NCBI GenBank assembly: GCA_003534295.1
Contig: DPDV01000002.1
Coordinates: forward strand, 55,571 to 119,570
Source of the DNA: Clostridiales bacterium
GTDB lineage: Bacteria > Bacillota > Clostridia > TANB77 > CAG-508
DNA length: 64,000 nt
Direction: 5' to 3'
Positions 18,809 to 28,433 of this stretch are shown one piece after another. The notes beneath the pieces are model-generated. The model searched no databases, was not told the origin of the DNA, and was given only the letters and a program-made list of their open reading frames with translations. Each line of letters opens with the position of its first letter. Position 1 is the stretch's first letter. The position numbers and the translations under genes are program-made.

Positions 18809-19078
18809 ATGTACGAAGAATATGTTAGGGAAGATAAAATTAAGGATAAGACAGATGAAGAGAAAAGACTAGAGTTAATAATGAGCATTATAAAAACCAA
18901 GCAAGATCTACATGATTCAAATAACAATTTTGAATATGCAGAAAATGAACTAATAGATTATTATGCATATCAGATAAAAGCTAATAAGACTAAATTGGAT
19001 TATTTAATTAAAAAGGCACAGAGCAAAGGAATAATATTAGATTCTATAAATGAATTGGAAATAAGAAAAATAATGTAA
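18809..19078 (+). CDS. yaaL: YaaL family (DUF2508) protein
   Basis: An 89-residue helical protein. Its fit to DUF2508 rests on length, the pattern DLHDSNNNFEYAENELIDYY and its position directly before bofA, the same order as recR-yaaL-bofA in Bacillus subtilis. An ATG at 18794 is in frame, but GAGGAG at 18796-18801 is the ribosome-binding site for the ATG at 18809. The function of the family is unknown. Confidence 0.75.
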   Translation: MYEEYVREDKIKDKTDEEKRLELIMSIIKTKQDLHDSNNNFEYAENELIDYYAYQIKANKTKLDYLIKKAQSKGIILDSINELEIRKIM

Positions 19079-19128
19079 ACATATTTGTCCCAAATTAGGC
19101 ATAAATATTAATAAAGGTGGTGTTTAAT

Positions 19129-19425
19129 TTGGATAATAATGCAATAATAAGTTTTTTAGTGTGTATAATATGTTTATTTGTGTTTGGTAAGATATTTATA
19201 TTACCATTAAAGAGCATTTTGAAATTAATAGCAAATTCGTGTATTGGAGCAGCAATTATATATATAATAAACTTAATAGGGGCTAATTTTGGATTTTACA
19301 TAGGAATAAATTTAGGAACAGCAATATTTGTTGGAATTTTGGGAATTCCACGGAGCAATATTGTTGGTAATTTTAAGATTATTTGTAATACACTGTTAAA
19401 AAATAGTCACGGAAACCATATATAA
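19129..19425 (+). CDS. bofA: pro-sigma-K processing inhibitor BofA
   Basis: BofA is an integral membrane protein of the forespore outer membrane that restrains the SpoIVFB protease in Bacillus until the engulfed forespore signals. This copy has about 98 residues with two to three hydrophobic segments and the family ending (LKLIANSCIGAAIIYIINL, then VGILGIPRSNIVG). The start is probably a TTG at 19129, served by AGGTGGTG at 19115-19122; the in-frame GTGs further up are part of that site. It follows yaaL by 50 bases. The last codons lie in the terminator stem. Confidence 0.82.
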   Translation: MDNNAIISFLVCIICLFVFGKIFILPLKSILKLIANSCIGAAIIYIINLIGANFGFYIGINLGTAIFVGILGIPRSNIVGNFKIICNTLLKNSHGNHI

Positions 19426-19449
19426 AATGATTTTCGTGACTAATTTTTT
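19404..19449. terminator. terminator between bofA and glmS
   Basis: TAGTCACGGAAA and TTTTCGTGACTA form a stem followed by a T-run on the plus strand. The bofA stop is in the loop. It may also serve glmS, which ends at 19453 on the other strand. Confidence 0.7.
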
Positions 19450-19452
19450 AGC

Positions 19453-21291
19453 TTATTCAACCGTTACAGATTTTGCAAGATTTCTTGGTTTATCAACGTC
19501 TAATCCTTTATTCTTAGAAATATAGTATGCTAATAATTGCATAGGTATAACAGAAAGAATAGGAGATATTAAAGGGTTAGTTTCTGGTATGTTTATAACA
19601 TAGTTAAAGTTGGAATTTGGCAAGTTTTGATTAGTAATAATTAATGTATTAGCACCACGAGAAATAACTTCTTGCATATTGCTAACGCATTTTTCTACAA
19701 GATTAGGTATTGTCATAATTCCAACAACTGTAATACCATTTTCTATTAATGCAATAGGACCATGCTTTAACTCTCCAGCAGCATATGCTTCTGAATGTAT
19801 ATAAGATATTTCTTTTAATTTTAGTGAACCTTCTAAGGCAACGTGATAATCAACACCTCTGCCTAAAAAGAATATATCTTTTTGCGTATATATTTTTTTT
19901 GCAAATTCTTGTATTTCTTCTGTATTGTTTAGTAATGCAGTGATTTTTGCTGGTAAATCTAATATGTCAGATTTTAAGTGTTCTATAACTTCTTTATCTG
20001 CACTCTCTAAAATTTCAGCAAAATGTATAGCTAAAATAGCAATTAATACAACTTGTGATGTATATGCTTTTGTAGAGGCAACGGCTATTTCTGGACCTGC
20101 ATGTGTATATATAGTATAATCGGCTTCGCGAGTTATAGAGCTACCTATTACATTTGATATAGACAGTGTTTTAGCTCCTTTAGATTTGGCTAACTTTAGT
20201 GCAGCAATAGTATCTGCTGTTTCACCAGATTGGCTAATGTAAATACACAAGGTTTTATTGTCTATTATAGGGTCCCTATATCTAAATTCAGAAGCAATTT
20301 CTACTTCTACTGGAATTTTACAAAGCTTTTCTATAATATCTTTGCCAACTAAACCGGCATACATGGCTGTTCCACAACCAATTATATAAATTTTATTAAG
20401 ACTATTCAAATAATCTTTTGATAATGTTAAATCATCAAAACTACAGTTTTCTCCTAATTTAAACCTTGAACCAATAGTTTCTCTAATTGAATTTGGTTGT
20501 TCAAAAATTTCCTTTAGCATATAATCATCAAAGCCATCTTTTTCGGCTGCATTTGCATCCCAATCAATAGTTTTAATACCTTTGTTAATCTTTGACAAAC
20601 TATTATCATAAAATTCAACTTTATCTTTATATATAACGGCATATTCATTATCATTTAGTAAGTAGAATTTTCTAGTATAACTTAAAACTGCCGGAATATC
20701 AGATGCAACGAAATTTTCTGATTCTGATGTTCCAATTACTAGAGGGCTATCTTTTCTTATAACAATAAGTTTATCAGGATGAAGTTTAGATAATACCTCA
20801 ATAGAATAACTACCTTTTAAATCATCACAGGCAGATTTTACTGCACGTAAAAATTTGTCATCATCTTCAATATTATTATAATAATAGTAATGAATTAAAT
20901 TTGGAATTATTTCTGTATCTGTTTCAGAATAAAATGTATAGCCTTTATTGATTAAAAACTCTTTTAAAACAGCAAAATTTTCTATAATTCCATTATGTAC
21001 TACTGCAAAAGTATTGCTGTTGTCAGAATGAGGATGAGCATTTTCCTTTGATGGCTTACCATGTGTTGCCCATCTTGTATGTGCAATACCAATATTTGCA
21101 CTCAATTCATTTATACCATCTATGTTATATAAATTTTTAACTCTACCTTTATCTTTTAATATACATATATTATTTTTTTCTAAAACAGCGATTCCAGCTG
21201 AATCATAGCCTCTGTATTCTAGTGCAGAAAGACCATTTAAAAGTATAGGTGTTGCTTTTTGATTACCTATGTAACCTACAATTCCACACAT
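19453..21291 (-). CDS. glmS: glutamine-fructose-6-phosphate aminotransferase (isomerizing)
   Basis: Makes glucosamine-6-phosphate from fructose-6-phosphate and glutamine, the first step to UDP-GlcNAc and peptidoglycan. The 612-residue protein has the class II amidotransferase N-terminus MCGIVGYIGN (Cys2 is the nucleophile), HTRWATHGKPS near residue 71, two SIS domains (GCGTAMYAG near 302; FLGRGVDYHVALEGSLKLKE, given as pattern) and the C-terminal DKPRNLAKSVTVE. It is a single gene with an AGGAGG site. I looked for a glmS ribozyme in the short 5' region and did not see one. Confidence 0.96.
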   Translation of the reverse strand: MCGIVGYIGNQKATPILLNGLSALEYRGYDSAGIAVLEKNNICILKDKGRVKNLYNIDGINELSANIGIAHTRWATHGKPSKENAHPHSDNSNTFAVVHNGIIENFAVLKEFLINKGYTFYSETDTEIIPNLIHYYYYNNIEDDDKFLRAVKSACDDLKGSYSIEVLSKLHPDKLIVIRKDSPLVIGTSESENFVASDIPAVLSYTRKFYLLNDNEYAVIYKDKVEFYDNSLSKINKGIKTIDWDANAAEKDGFDDYMLKEIFEQPNSIRETIGSRFKLGENCSFDDLTLSKDYLNSLNKIYIIGCGTAMYAGLVGKDIIEKLCKIPVEVEIASEFRYRDPIIDNKTLCIYISQSGETADTIAALKLAKSKGAKTLSISNVIGSSITREADYTIYTHAGPEIAVASTKAYTSQVVLIAILAIHFAEILESADKEVIEHLKSDILDLPAKITALLNNTEEIQEFAKKIYTQKDIFFLGRGVDYHVALEGSLKLKEISYIHSEAYAAGELKHGPIALIENGITVVGIMTIPNLVEKCVSNMQEVISRGANTLIITNQNLPNSNFNYVINIPETNPLISPILSVIPMQLLAYYISKNKGLDVDKPRNLAKSVTVE

Positions 21292-21332
21292 AAAAACCTC
21301 CTTATATAAGTCAAAATTAATTTAATATTAAT

Positions 21333-21361
21333 ATATTACTACAAAAGTTAAAAAGTGTCAA
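21333..21361 (-). promoter_or_regulatory. sigma-A promoter of glmS
   Basis: On the minus strand a perfect TTGACA and TAATAT are 17 bases apart, about 40 bases upstream of the glmS start. Confidence 0.65.
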
Positions 21362-21446
21362 AATTTTGTGGAAAAAAACGCAAAAAAGTGTTAAAATATA
21401 TGATAGATTGGTTGTTATATACAGATAAAATATGTTGGGAGATAAA

Positions 21447-23240
21447 ATGTTTAATATAGAAGAAGAATTAAAAAAGTTGCCTAACAAGCCAGGCGTTTAT
21501 ATAATGCATGACAAAGATGACAATATAATATATGTTGGAAAAGCGGTTTCATTGAAAAACAGAGTAAGACAATATTTTAGAAAAAATAAAAAAACAAAAA
21601 GAATAGAAAACATGGTTAGCTTAGTTAATTATTTTGAGTATATTGTTACAGATAATGAGGCAGAAGCGTTAATATTAGAGTGTAATTTAATTAAAAAGAA
21701 TATGCCCAAATTTAATGTTTTATTAAAAGATGATAAAACATATCCATATATAAAAATAAATGTAAGAGCAGATTACCCAGAGGTTTATATTACAAGAAGG
21801 ATAATAAATGATGGTTCAAAATATTTTGGACCATATGCTAATGCCGGAGCGGCTAAGGAAATGGTGGATTTTATAAAAGATAAATTCAAAATAAGACAGT
21901 GTAAAAACTTTAAATATAAGGATAGCCCCTGTTTGAATTATCATATAAAAAAATGTTTTGCACCTTGCATGGGGTATATATCTAAAGAAGAATACAGAAA
22001 AAACATAGATGAAGTTATAGCACTATTGGAAGGTAAAACAGATAAGATAAAAAGAAGTTTAATGGAAGAGATAAAACAAGCATCAGATAGTATGCAATAT
22101 GAAAAAGCAGCATATCTTAGAGACAAAAAGTTAGCCATAGAAGCAATAACAGAAAGGCAAAAAGTATCTAATATATCAGAAAATGATATAGATGTAATAG
22201 GTATTTCAAGAAATAACTTTAAAATATGTGTAGAAATATTTTTTATAAGAAAAAGTAAAATGCAAGGCAGAGAACATTATTTTATAGATAATTTGGAGGA
22301 CGAAACAGATAGAGAGATACTTTCAAGTTTTATAAAGCAATATTACATAGACAAAACCCCTTTACCAAATAAAATAATGGTAAAAGAAACTATAGATGAT
22401 AAGGAAATTATAGAACAATGGCTTACAAAGACAGCAGGAAGAAAAATAGAAATAAAGTCTCCACAAAAGGGAGAAAAGCTTAAATTAGTAGAAATGGCTG
22501 AAAAAAATGCATTAATCACATTGGAAAACAAGGAAAAAGATAAATATAATATTTTACTTGAATTAAAGGAAATATTAAATTTGAAAAAGATTCCTCAAAA
22601 AATAGAAAGCTATGATATATCAAATATAAATGGAAGTTTTATTGTTGCTGGAATGTGTGTAATGCAGAATGGGATTGTAAAGAAGAATTTATCCAGAAGA
22701 TTTAAAATTAAAACAGTGTTACAGCAGGATGACCCTAAATGTATGCAAGAAGTTATAGAAAGAAGACTAAAACACTCATTAGAAAATCCTAATGGAGGAT
22801 TTGGAACATTACCTGACTTAATATTTGTAGATGGAGGAATAAATCAAATAAAAGCAGCTAAAAGAGCTTCTTTAAAGTACGAGTTATCAATACCTATATA
22901 TGGAATGATAAAAAATGATAAACATCAGACAAGAGCCTTGATAGACGAAAACAAAAGAGAAATAAAATTATCAGATGAATTAATGAAGGAAATTACTAAT
23001 TTTCAAGATTGTGTTCATAATACAGCAATAGAATATCATAGAAAAGTTAGAAGTAAAGAGGTTACAAAGTCATTATTAGATAATATAGACGGAATTGGAG
23101 AAGTAAGAAAGACAGAACTATTAAAAAGATTTGGCAGTGTAGAGAAAATACTTAATGCTTCAGATGACGAAATTTCTCAAATAAATGGAATAAATAAAAA
23201 AATGGCTCAAAAGATAAAGGAAGAATTAGGAAAAATGTAA
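21447..23240 (+). CDS. uvrC: excinuclease ABC subunit C
   Basis: The nuclease subunit of UvrABC nucleotide excision repair, which makes the 3' and 5' cuts. The 597-residue protein has a GIY-YIG domain at the N-terminus (GVYIMHDKDDNIIYVGKA), a UVR motif (QYEKAAYLRDKK) near residue 215, the RNase H-like endonuclease domain (ESYDISNINGS near 390; LPDLIFVDGG near 455) and C-terminal helix-hairpin-helix motifs. An ATG at 21432 is in frame, but GGGAG at 21437 serves the ATG at 21447. Divergent from glmS. Confidence 0.95.
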   Translation: MFNIEEELKKLPNKPGVYIMHDKDDNIIYVGKAVSLKNRVRQYFRKNKKTKRIENMVSLVNYFEYIVTDNEAEALILECNLIKKNMPKFNVLLKDDKTYPYIKINVRADYPEVYITRRIINDGSKYFGPYANAGAAKEMVDFIKDKFKIRQCKNFKYKDSPCLNYHIKKCFAPCMGYISKEEYRKNIDEVIALLEGKTDKIKRSLMEEIKQASDSMQYEKAAYLRDKKLAIEAITERQKVSNISENDIDVIGISRNNFKICVEIFFIRKSKMQGREHYFIDNLEDETDREILSSFIKQYYIDKTPLPNKIMVKETIDDKEIIEQWLTKTAGRKIEIKSPQKGEKLKLVEMAEKNALITLENKEKDKYNILLELKEILNLKKIPQKIESYDISNINGSFIVAGMCVMQNGIVKKNLSRRFKIKTVLQQDDPKCMQEVIERRLKHSLENPNGGFGTLPDLIFVDGGINQIKAAKRASLKYELSIPIYGMIKNDKHQTRALIDENKREIKLSDELMKEITNFQDCVHNTAIEYHRKVRSKEVTKSLLDNIDGIGEVRKTELLKRFGSVEKILNASDDEISQINGINKKMAQKIKEELGKM

Positions 23241-23310
23241 TAAATTTGTATACGAATATATACATAAATAATTCATTGCAAGAATATATATTAATTAGGG
23301 GGGATTATTT

Positions 23311-23508
23311 ATGGAGTATGCTAAAGATATTATATACAATTTAAAATATGACAGGCTTGTGAGCAAAAATAAAAGTAGGACAGGCAAATTAATAAAAACA
23401 ATTAAAGAAAATAAATTAATAATACTATCAATAATATTATTAATTGGGTTAATTGCATTTGATTATGTACTTATAAAAAATTTTATAAAATTATTAATGA
23501 TATTATGA
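23311..23508 (+). CDS. small single-span membrane protein
   Basis: A 65-residue protein with a GGGGGG-type ribosome-binding site. The first 40 residues are basic, followed by one strong transmembrane helix (LIILSIILLIGLIAFDYVLI) and a short tail. The family is not recognised. It lies between uvrC and a methyltransferase gene on the same strand and may be cotranscribed. Confidence 0.6.
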   Translation: MEYAKDIIYNLKYDRLVSKNKSRTGKLIKTIKENKLIILSIILLIGLIAFDYVLIKNFIKLLMIL

Positions 23509-23542
23509 TGTATACTTAAAAGAACATAAAGGGAGTAGAAGA

Positions 23543-24400
23543 ATGGATGTAGCAAGAGATTGGAAAGATTATGAGATATTAGATATGGCAAATGGAGAAA
23601 AACTTGAAAAATGGAAGGATGTTATTTTGGTTAGACCAGATCCGCAAATTATTTGGAAGAGTAAGAGTTTCCCAGAGAGGTGGAAAAATGCAAATGCTAG
23701 ATACATTAGGAGCTCAACAGGAGGCGGAAATTGGGATTTTAACAAAAAGGTTCCTGCCAATTGGCAAGTAAAATATAAGGAGTTGATATTTAACATTAAA
23801 CCTATGGGATTTAAGCACACAGGTTTATTTCCAGAGCAAGCTGTTAACTGGGATTGGATGATAAATAAAATTCAACATGCAAATAGAGATATAAAGGTTT
23901 TAAATTTATTCGCTTATACTGGTGGAGCAACGGTTGCATGTAGCTATGCAGGTGCTTCTGTGTGCCATGTGGATAGCTCGAAAGGAATGGTGACCTGGGC
24001 AAAAGAAAATATTACATCATCTGGACTTCAAAATAATCCTGTAAGGTATATTATTGATGATGTTGTAAAATTTGTTAGTAGAGAAATAAGAAGGGGTAAT
24101 AAATATGATGCGATTATTATGGATCCGCCTTCTTATGGAAGAGGAACAAATGGAGAAGTATGGAAGTTTGAAGAAAACATTTCTGATTTAGTAGAACTTT
24201 GTACAAAGGTTCTTTCCGATAGACCGCTGTTTTTCCTTATTAATTCATATACAACAGGAATTTCAAGTACAGTGTTAGAGAACATTTTAAGGCTTAATAT
24301 AAAAGCAAAAGGAAAATTATCTAATGGAGAATTAGGTCTTCCTATGAAGGATTCTAATTTAGTGTTACCTTGTGGAATTTTTAGTAGGTGGGAAGAATAA
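23543..24400 (+). CDS. class I SAM-dependent methyltransferase, RlmI/RlmK-like
   Basis: A 285-residue enzyme with the Rossmann-type methyltransferase motifs of the COG1092 group. Motif I is NLFAYTGGATVACSYAGA near residue 120, the acidic residue is in VCHVDSSKGM, and the catalytic motif is IIMDPPSYGRG near 195. Relatives methylate 23S rRNA cytosines. The PUA domain typical of RlmI is missing, so this is the short form. It ends four bases before a pseudouridine-synthase gene, which supports an rRNA-modification pair. Confidence 0.82.
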   Translation: MDVARDWKDYEILDMANGEKLEKWKDVILVRPDPQIIWKSKSFPERWKNANARYIRSSTGGGNWDFNKKVPANWQVKYKELIFNIKPMGFKHTGLFPEQAVNWDWMINKIQHANRDIKVLNLFAYTGGATVACSYAGASVCHVDSSKGMVTWAKENITSSGLQNNPVRYIIDDVVKFVSREIRRGNKYDAIIMDPPSYGRGTNGEVWKFEENISDLVELCTKVLSDRPLFFLINSYTTGISSTVLENILRLNIKAKGKLSNGELGLPMKDSNLVLPCGIFSRWEE

Positions 24401-24403
24401 AAT

Positions 24404-25091
24404 ATGGAAAAATTAAAAGTAATATTTGAGGATAATCACATTATAGTAGTAGAAAAGCCAGTAAATATACCATCACAAGGGGATAAAACTGGTGATATTG
24501 ATATGATTTCTATTATAAAAGATTATCTAAAAGAAAAATATAATAAGCCAGGAAATGTGTATTTGGGGTTAGTACATAGGCTAGATAGACCTGTTGGTGG
24601 AGTTATGATATTTGCAAAAACATCAAAAGCAGCAGCTAGATTAAGTGAACAGGTAAGAGAAAAGATATTTAAAAAAACATATTTGGTAATTGCAAATGGA
24701 AAATTTGAAAAGCAGAAGCGGAATACTTGAAGACTATTTGTTAAAAAATGAAAAAAATAATATGAGCAAAACTGTAAAAGAAAACACAAAAAACAGCAAA
24801 TTTGCAAGTTTAGACTATGAGGTTTTAAAGTATAACGAAGAAATAGATTTGTCATTACTTAAAATAAATTTGCATACTGGAAGGCATCATCAAATAAGGG
24901 TACAGCTGTCAAGCAGAAACCATAGTATTTATGGAGATCAAAAATATGGAGGAAGAGGGCATGGAAAGCAAATAGCTTTATGGGCATATCAATTAGAAAT
25001 AGAACATCCTATTAGTAAAGAAAAAATAAAATTTACGTCTGTACCAGAGCATATTGGAAGTTGGAAAATGTTAGATGATATACAACTATAA
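24404..25091 (+). pseudogene. RluA-family pseudouridine synthase, frameshifted
   Basis: The first frame gives the N-terminal half with the catalytic motif GLVHRLDRPVGGVMIF (Asp in HRLD) and stops at 24730. The rest of the domain (LLKINLHTGRHHQIRVQLSS, then GDQKYGG and ALWAYQLEIEHP) continues in another frame to 25091. The join falls near 24712-24720: removing one A from GCAGAAGCGG gives KQSGILEDYLL and a normal protein of about 228 residues. It is either a pseudogene or a sequence error. It was translationally coupled to the methyltransferase before it. Confidence 0.85.
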
Positions 25092-25116
25092 TTTAGATTA
25101 TATGAAACAGCTAAAA

Positions 25117-25160
25117 ACATATATGAAAATACGAAATATATATTTTCATATATGTTTTTT
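25117..25160 (+). terminator. strong intrinsic terminator
   Basis: ACATATATGAAAATA and TATTTTCATATATGT form a perfect 15-bp stem with a 9-base loop and a T-run. It ends the uvrC-rluA direction before agrB. Confidence 0.85.
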
Positions 25161-25235
25161 GGCGTTATGAAAACAAAATGGAAAAAATGGTTAAAGTTAG
25201 TATATTATTAAGACATAAAAAAAGGGGGGAGGTAA

Positions 25236-25862
25236 ATGATAGAAAAATTTTGTAGTTATATTGTAAAAAAAATGAGAAATAATATGGAAGACATTGATGA
25301 TAGAAGAGCGGAGGTTATCCAATATGGACTAGAATTAATAATAGGGGAAATACCAAAAGTAATATTGTTATTTGCAATAGCATTTATTCTAAAAATTGGT
25401 TGGCTAACAATGTTTGCATATATAGCAATATTACCATACAGAGCCTGCTCTGGAGGATTTCATTTAAAAACACATATAGGATGCATTATAAATACAAGTT
25501 TGTTTTATTATGGAGTTGTCTTAGCTAGCAAATATATAATTTTGCAACCAATATATAAGTACATATTAATAAGTTTAGTTTTAATATTCGGAATAATAAT
25601 GATAACATTATATGCGCCGGCAGATACAGAAAACCTACCAATTATTAGCATAAAAGAAAGAAAAAGAAAAAAGATTTTTTCATATGTATTTTTAGTATTA
25701 ATGCTAATATCAAGTTTATTTATAAATAATAATTCCATTTCTAATATATTGATATTTGGAGCTTTAGTACAAACACTATTTATAACAAGACTAGCATATA
25801 AAATAACAAATAATAAATATGGACATGAAGTATATAGAGCAGAAGAGCAAATAATTAGCTAA
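25236..25862 (+). CDS. agrB: accessory gene regulator protein B
   Basis: AgrB is the membrane cysteine endopeptidase that cuts the AgrD propeptide and forms the cyclic thiolactone signal. The 208-residue protein has about five to six membrane helices and the catalytic His-Cys pair in the expected context: RACSGGFHLKTHIGC, where family knowledge places the Cys and His of the active site. A GGGGGGAGG site precedes the ATG. The agrD-like gene follows 52 bases downstream. Confidence 0.92.
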   Translation: MIEKFCSYIVKKMRNNMEDIDDRRAEVIQYGLELIIGEIPKVILLFAIAFILKIGWLTMFAYIAILPYRACSGGFHLKTHIGCIINTSLFYYGVVLASKYIILQPIYKYILISLVLIFGIIMITLYAPADTENLPIISIKERKRKKIFSYVFLVLMLISSLFINNNSISNILIFGALVQTLFITRLAYKITNNKYGHEVYRAEEQIIS

Positions 25863-25914
25863 TCACTCACAGATATGTGTAGAGAGATATAGAAAAAAGA
25901 AAGGGGGGAATACA

Positions 25915-26034
25915 ATGATAAAATTAATAGCAAAAATGGCAGAGAAATATGCAAAAGCAACTAATAATGCTTGCATAATAGTAGGATTAATCCATCAACC
26001 TAAAATGCCAGCATCATTAATAAAAAAAGACTAA
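25915..26034 (+). CDS. agrD: AgrD-type cyclic lactone autoinducer precursor
   Basis: A 39-residue peptide with a GGGGGGAA site. The amphipathic leader is MIKLIAKMAEKYAKATNN, the core starts at Cys20 (ACIIVGLI) and the tail is HQPKMPASLIKKD. The HQPKMP tail closely matches the HQPKVP that follows the signal in Clostridioides difficile AgrD, so the mature signal should end at Ile26. That would make a Cys20-Ile26 ring of seven residues instead of the usual five. The ring size is inference. Confidence 0.88.
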   Translation: MIKLIAKMAEKYAKATNNACIIVGLIHQPKMPASLIKKD

Positions 26035-26094
26035 TTTAAAATTAATATCCTTAAACGACAAAAAATTAAAAAATCAAAAAATCAAAAGAGAGTC

Positions 26095-26129
26095 AAAAAA
26101 ATTCAACTCATAAGAGTTGGATTTTTTTT
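26095..26129. terminator. bidirectional terminator between agrBD and agrCA
   Basis: AAAAATTCAACTC and GAGTTGGATTTTTT form a stem with A-runs on one side and T-runs on the other. It lies between the convergent agrD and agrC genes; the agrC stop is in its T-run. Confidence 0.8.
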
Positions 26130-27480
26130 AGTATATTTCTAATTGCTGTTTAAAATATTCATCATTTTTGGTAGTAAATAAATTTAAGTTATTGTTTCTT
26201 ATTAGTATTTGTCTAACTTTCCATAATCCTAAACCAGAGTTTCCAGGTTTAGTAGAAAAGCCTTTTTCATATATCTTTTCAGTATCAACATCTTTGTTTT
26301 TATATGTATTTTCTACAATTAATAATAATCTATTTTTGTTCAAATCTTTTCTAATGGTTAAATTTATAAGTTTTTTATCACATTCTTTGGTTGCTTCTAT
26401 TGCATTATCAAAAAGTATTCCTAAAATCCTTGCAAACTCATATATTTTCATATGGTTTTCAATTTCGTTTAAGTCTAAAAACACTTCTAAGTTAATCTTT
26501 ATACCAAGTTCATCTGCTTTATGGTATTTACTTGCCAAAACATTGTATATTGCTGGATTATTTATAGTGCTAGGACTAAGACCTGTTAAATTATTTGTAC
26601 ATTGACAATCATTTAAAAGTTGTTGATAATATTTTTTTAAGCCTTCAATATCTTCTGTATCTATATATCCACCAAGTGCGTGAACTATATTATGAAAATC
26701 GTGTTTAAATGCGCGTATATTATCATGCAGAACAGTTAAAGTTTTATTATACAATTGTGCTTGTTTTAAGTCTCTAGAAGTTATTTCTAATTTGGAAATA
26801 TTTAAAATACTGTAAATACTAAGTGCAAAATATGATAATAATCCAATAATACTTATTAAAGTAATATAAATAGGAAGAGTATTATTATAAAACGCTATTA
26901 AATAAAATTGGGATATAATAATTAGAAGGAGTAAAATAGCATTATATATAAGAAGTTTTTTTGATTTTTCAGAGATTCCTTCAAATATTTTTAAATATAA
27001 TTTGAAATGCTTAACTAAAAAAGTTATACCGTAAATTATACCATATATTAACAACGCTAAAGAACATCTAAGTAAAGGAACTGTAATAATTGTTTGAAAA
27101 GGTATTTTAAAAATAATGTAAAATAGCTTCGTGATAAATAACTCTAGGCAAAGAGATAGTACGTATGGTATAATTTCAGACAATATAGACTTTAATATGG
27201 AAATTTTAAAAATATAAAATACTAATACAGGCCATATAATAACGCTTAGTAGTAAAACTGCAAATGAGTTTGAAATGGTTAGATTTATTAAATTAGTAAA
27301 TACTCCAAAGGCAAGAACATAAATTAATCTTTGTTTATGAGTTGAAGGAATATTTAAAATTGTTGTAAATAATAACATACACACATATGCGTCTAAAAAT
27401 GCAAGTGGTATAGAAAGTAGATTTGTTAAAATTTCATTTGGCGTAGTTAGTGCTGTCCAAATTGTTTGGAATATTTCCAT
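26128..27480 (-). CDS. agrC: agr-type sensor histidine kinase
   Basis: A 450-residue receptor kinase that should sense the AgrD-derived peptide. Six to seven membrane helices fill residues 1-225. The phospho-accepting His is in AFKHDFHNIVHALGGYIDTE near residue 255. The HATPase domain follows, with the N box (GILFDNAIEATKE) near 350 and the G boxes (KGFSTKPGNSGLGLWKVRQI) near 415. It starts with a GAGGAGG site and overlaps the end of agrA by 47 bases, so expression is coupled. It is transcribed towards agrBD. Confidence 0.9.
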   Translation of the reverse strand: MEIFQTIWTALTTPNEILTNLLSIPLAFLDAYVCMLLFTTILNIPSTHKQRLIYVLAFGVFTNLINLTISNSFAVLLLSVIIWPVLVFYIFKISILKSILSEIIPYVLSLCLELFITKLFYIIFKIPFQTIITVPLLRCSLALLIYGIIYGITFLVKHFKLYLKIFEGISEKSKKLLIYNAILLLLIIISQFYLIAFYNNTLPIYITLISIIGLLSYFALSIYSILNISKLEITSRDLKQAQLYNKTLTVLHDNIRAFKHDFHNIVHALGGYIDTEDIEGLKKYYQQLLNDCQCTNNLTGLSPSTINNPAIYNVLASKYHKADELGIKINLEVFLDLNEIENHMKIYEFARILGILFDNAIEATKECDKKLINLTIRKDLNKNRLLLIVENTYKNKDVDTEKIYEKGFSTKPGNSGLGLWKVRQILIRNNNLNLFTTKNDEYFKQQLEIY

Positions 27481-28168
27481 GGCTTAAAACCTCCTCAAAA
27501 GTATTTTTATATTTAGGTCCAATGTAACAAACTAGATTATTACAGAACATTATTCTATCATTAACAATGTTTTGAATATTATTAATATTTACAATATACG
27601 ATTTATGACAACGAACAAAATTGGTTGGCAAACTTGGTAAAATATTAGCAAAAGAATCATATGAAGAATATATTTTTTCATGAGTCTGAAAAATCAACTT
27701 CATTCCATCTTTTTTTATAAAATAAATAGAATCATAAGTCAAAAAAGTATTACTATTAGCAAGTTTTAAGTATTTACAAGGTGTATCAGCTATATCCTCT
27801 AAGAGCCTAGAAATAGTAACCTCTAATCTTTCCACAGAAACTGGCTTAGGTAGATAATCAAATGTTTTATATCTGTACGCCATAAGACCATATTCTAAAT
27901 GAGCTGTTGTAAAAATAATATAAATATTTTTATTATATTTCCTAATGGTTTCAGCTAAACTTAAACCATTAATATTACTTTTTAAATCAATATCTAAAAA
28001 TATTACATCAACTGGATTATTAATAACATAAGCTAAAAAAGAATTTGGATCAACGGAAGTAAAGGTTACTTTACAGTCAAAATTATACTTAATAAACAAA
28101 GATTCAAGCATTTTTGAGAGTCTGGCAAGGATACTTTCGTTATCATCGCATAAAGCGAAATTTAACAT
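27434..28168 (-). CDS. agrA: agr-type LytTR response regulator
   Basis: A 244-residue regulator with an N-terminal receiver domain (ALCDDNES acidic pocket, phosphorylated Asp in VIFLDIDL near residue 59) and a C-terminal LytTR DNA-binding domain (VRCHKSYIVNINNIQNI). The ATG at 28177 has its Shine-Dalgarno sequence touching it. AGGGGATGG is properly spaced for the ATG at 28168 (MLNFALCDD), so I use that one. It is upstream of agrC in one unit. In known systems AgrA binds LytTR repeats before agrB; I could not pick out a clear pair there. Confidence 0.88.
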   Translation of the reverse strand: MLNFALCDDNESILARLSKMLESLFIKYNFDCKVTFTSVDPNSFLAYVINNPVDVIFLDIDLKSNINGLSLAETIRKYNKNIYIIFTTAHLEYGLMAYRYKTFDYLPKPVSVERLEVTISRLLEDIADTPCKYLKLANSNTFLTYDSIYFIKKDGMKLIFQTHEKIYSSYDSFANILPSLPTNFVRCHKSYIVNINNIQNIVNDRIMFCNNLVCYIGPKYKNTFEEVLSHGNIPNNLDSTNYAK

Positions 28169-28405
28169 ATATTCCATCCCCTGTGCTAATAATACTTACT
28201 ACTGAAAAATCGACAAAGTGTCATAAAATTAACCAAAATTTTCCAGAGTTATTTTTAATATAATCCAAAAAAAGAATATTGTCAAGGAAAAAGTAGAAAA
28301 AAGTTGTTTAGAAGTAACGCGCTGTAAATACTCTGAAATCAACACTTTCAAAATCCAAATAACATATTGAAAAAGTAGATAGTAAGCTTATATACAAATT
28401 TGAAA

Positions 28406-28433
28406 TGTAGAGGCGAACTTGTTCGCCTCTACA
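28406..28433. repeat. dispersed palindromic repeat, copy 3
   Basis: TGTAGAGGCGAAC and GTTCGCCTCTACA form a perfect 13-bp stem with a 2-base loop, followed by ACATCCG. It is the best-preserved hairpin of the family. The surrounding gap 28178-28542 holds no gene that I can see. Confidence 0.75.

Noticed and set aside
21292..21446. glmS ribozyme
   Set aside because: The region is about 150 bases and lacks the conserved ribozyme core; a normal promoter lies 40 bases before the gene.
25161..25235. LytTR (AgrA) direct repeats before agrB
   Set aside because: Only isolated AGTTA-like words; no pair with the needed spacing that stands out from A/T-rich DNA.
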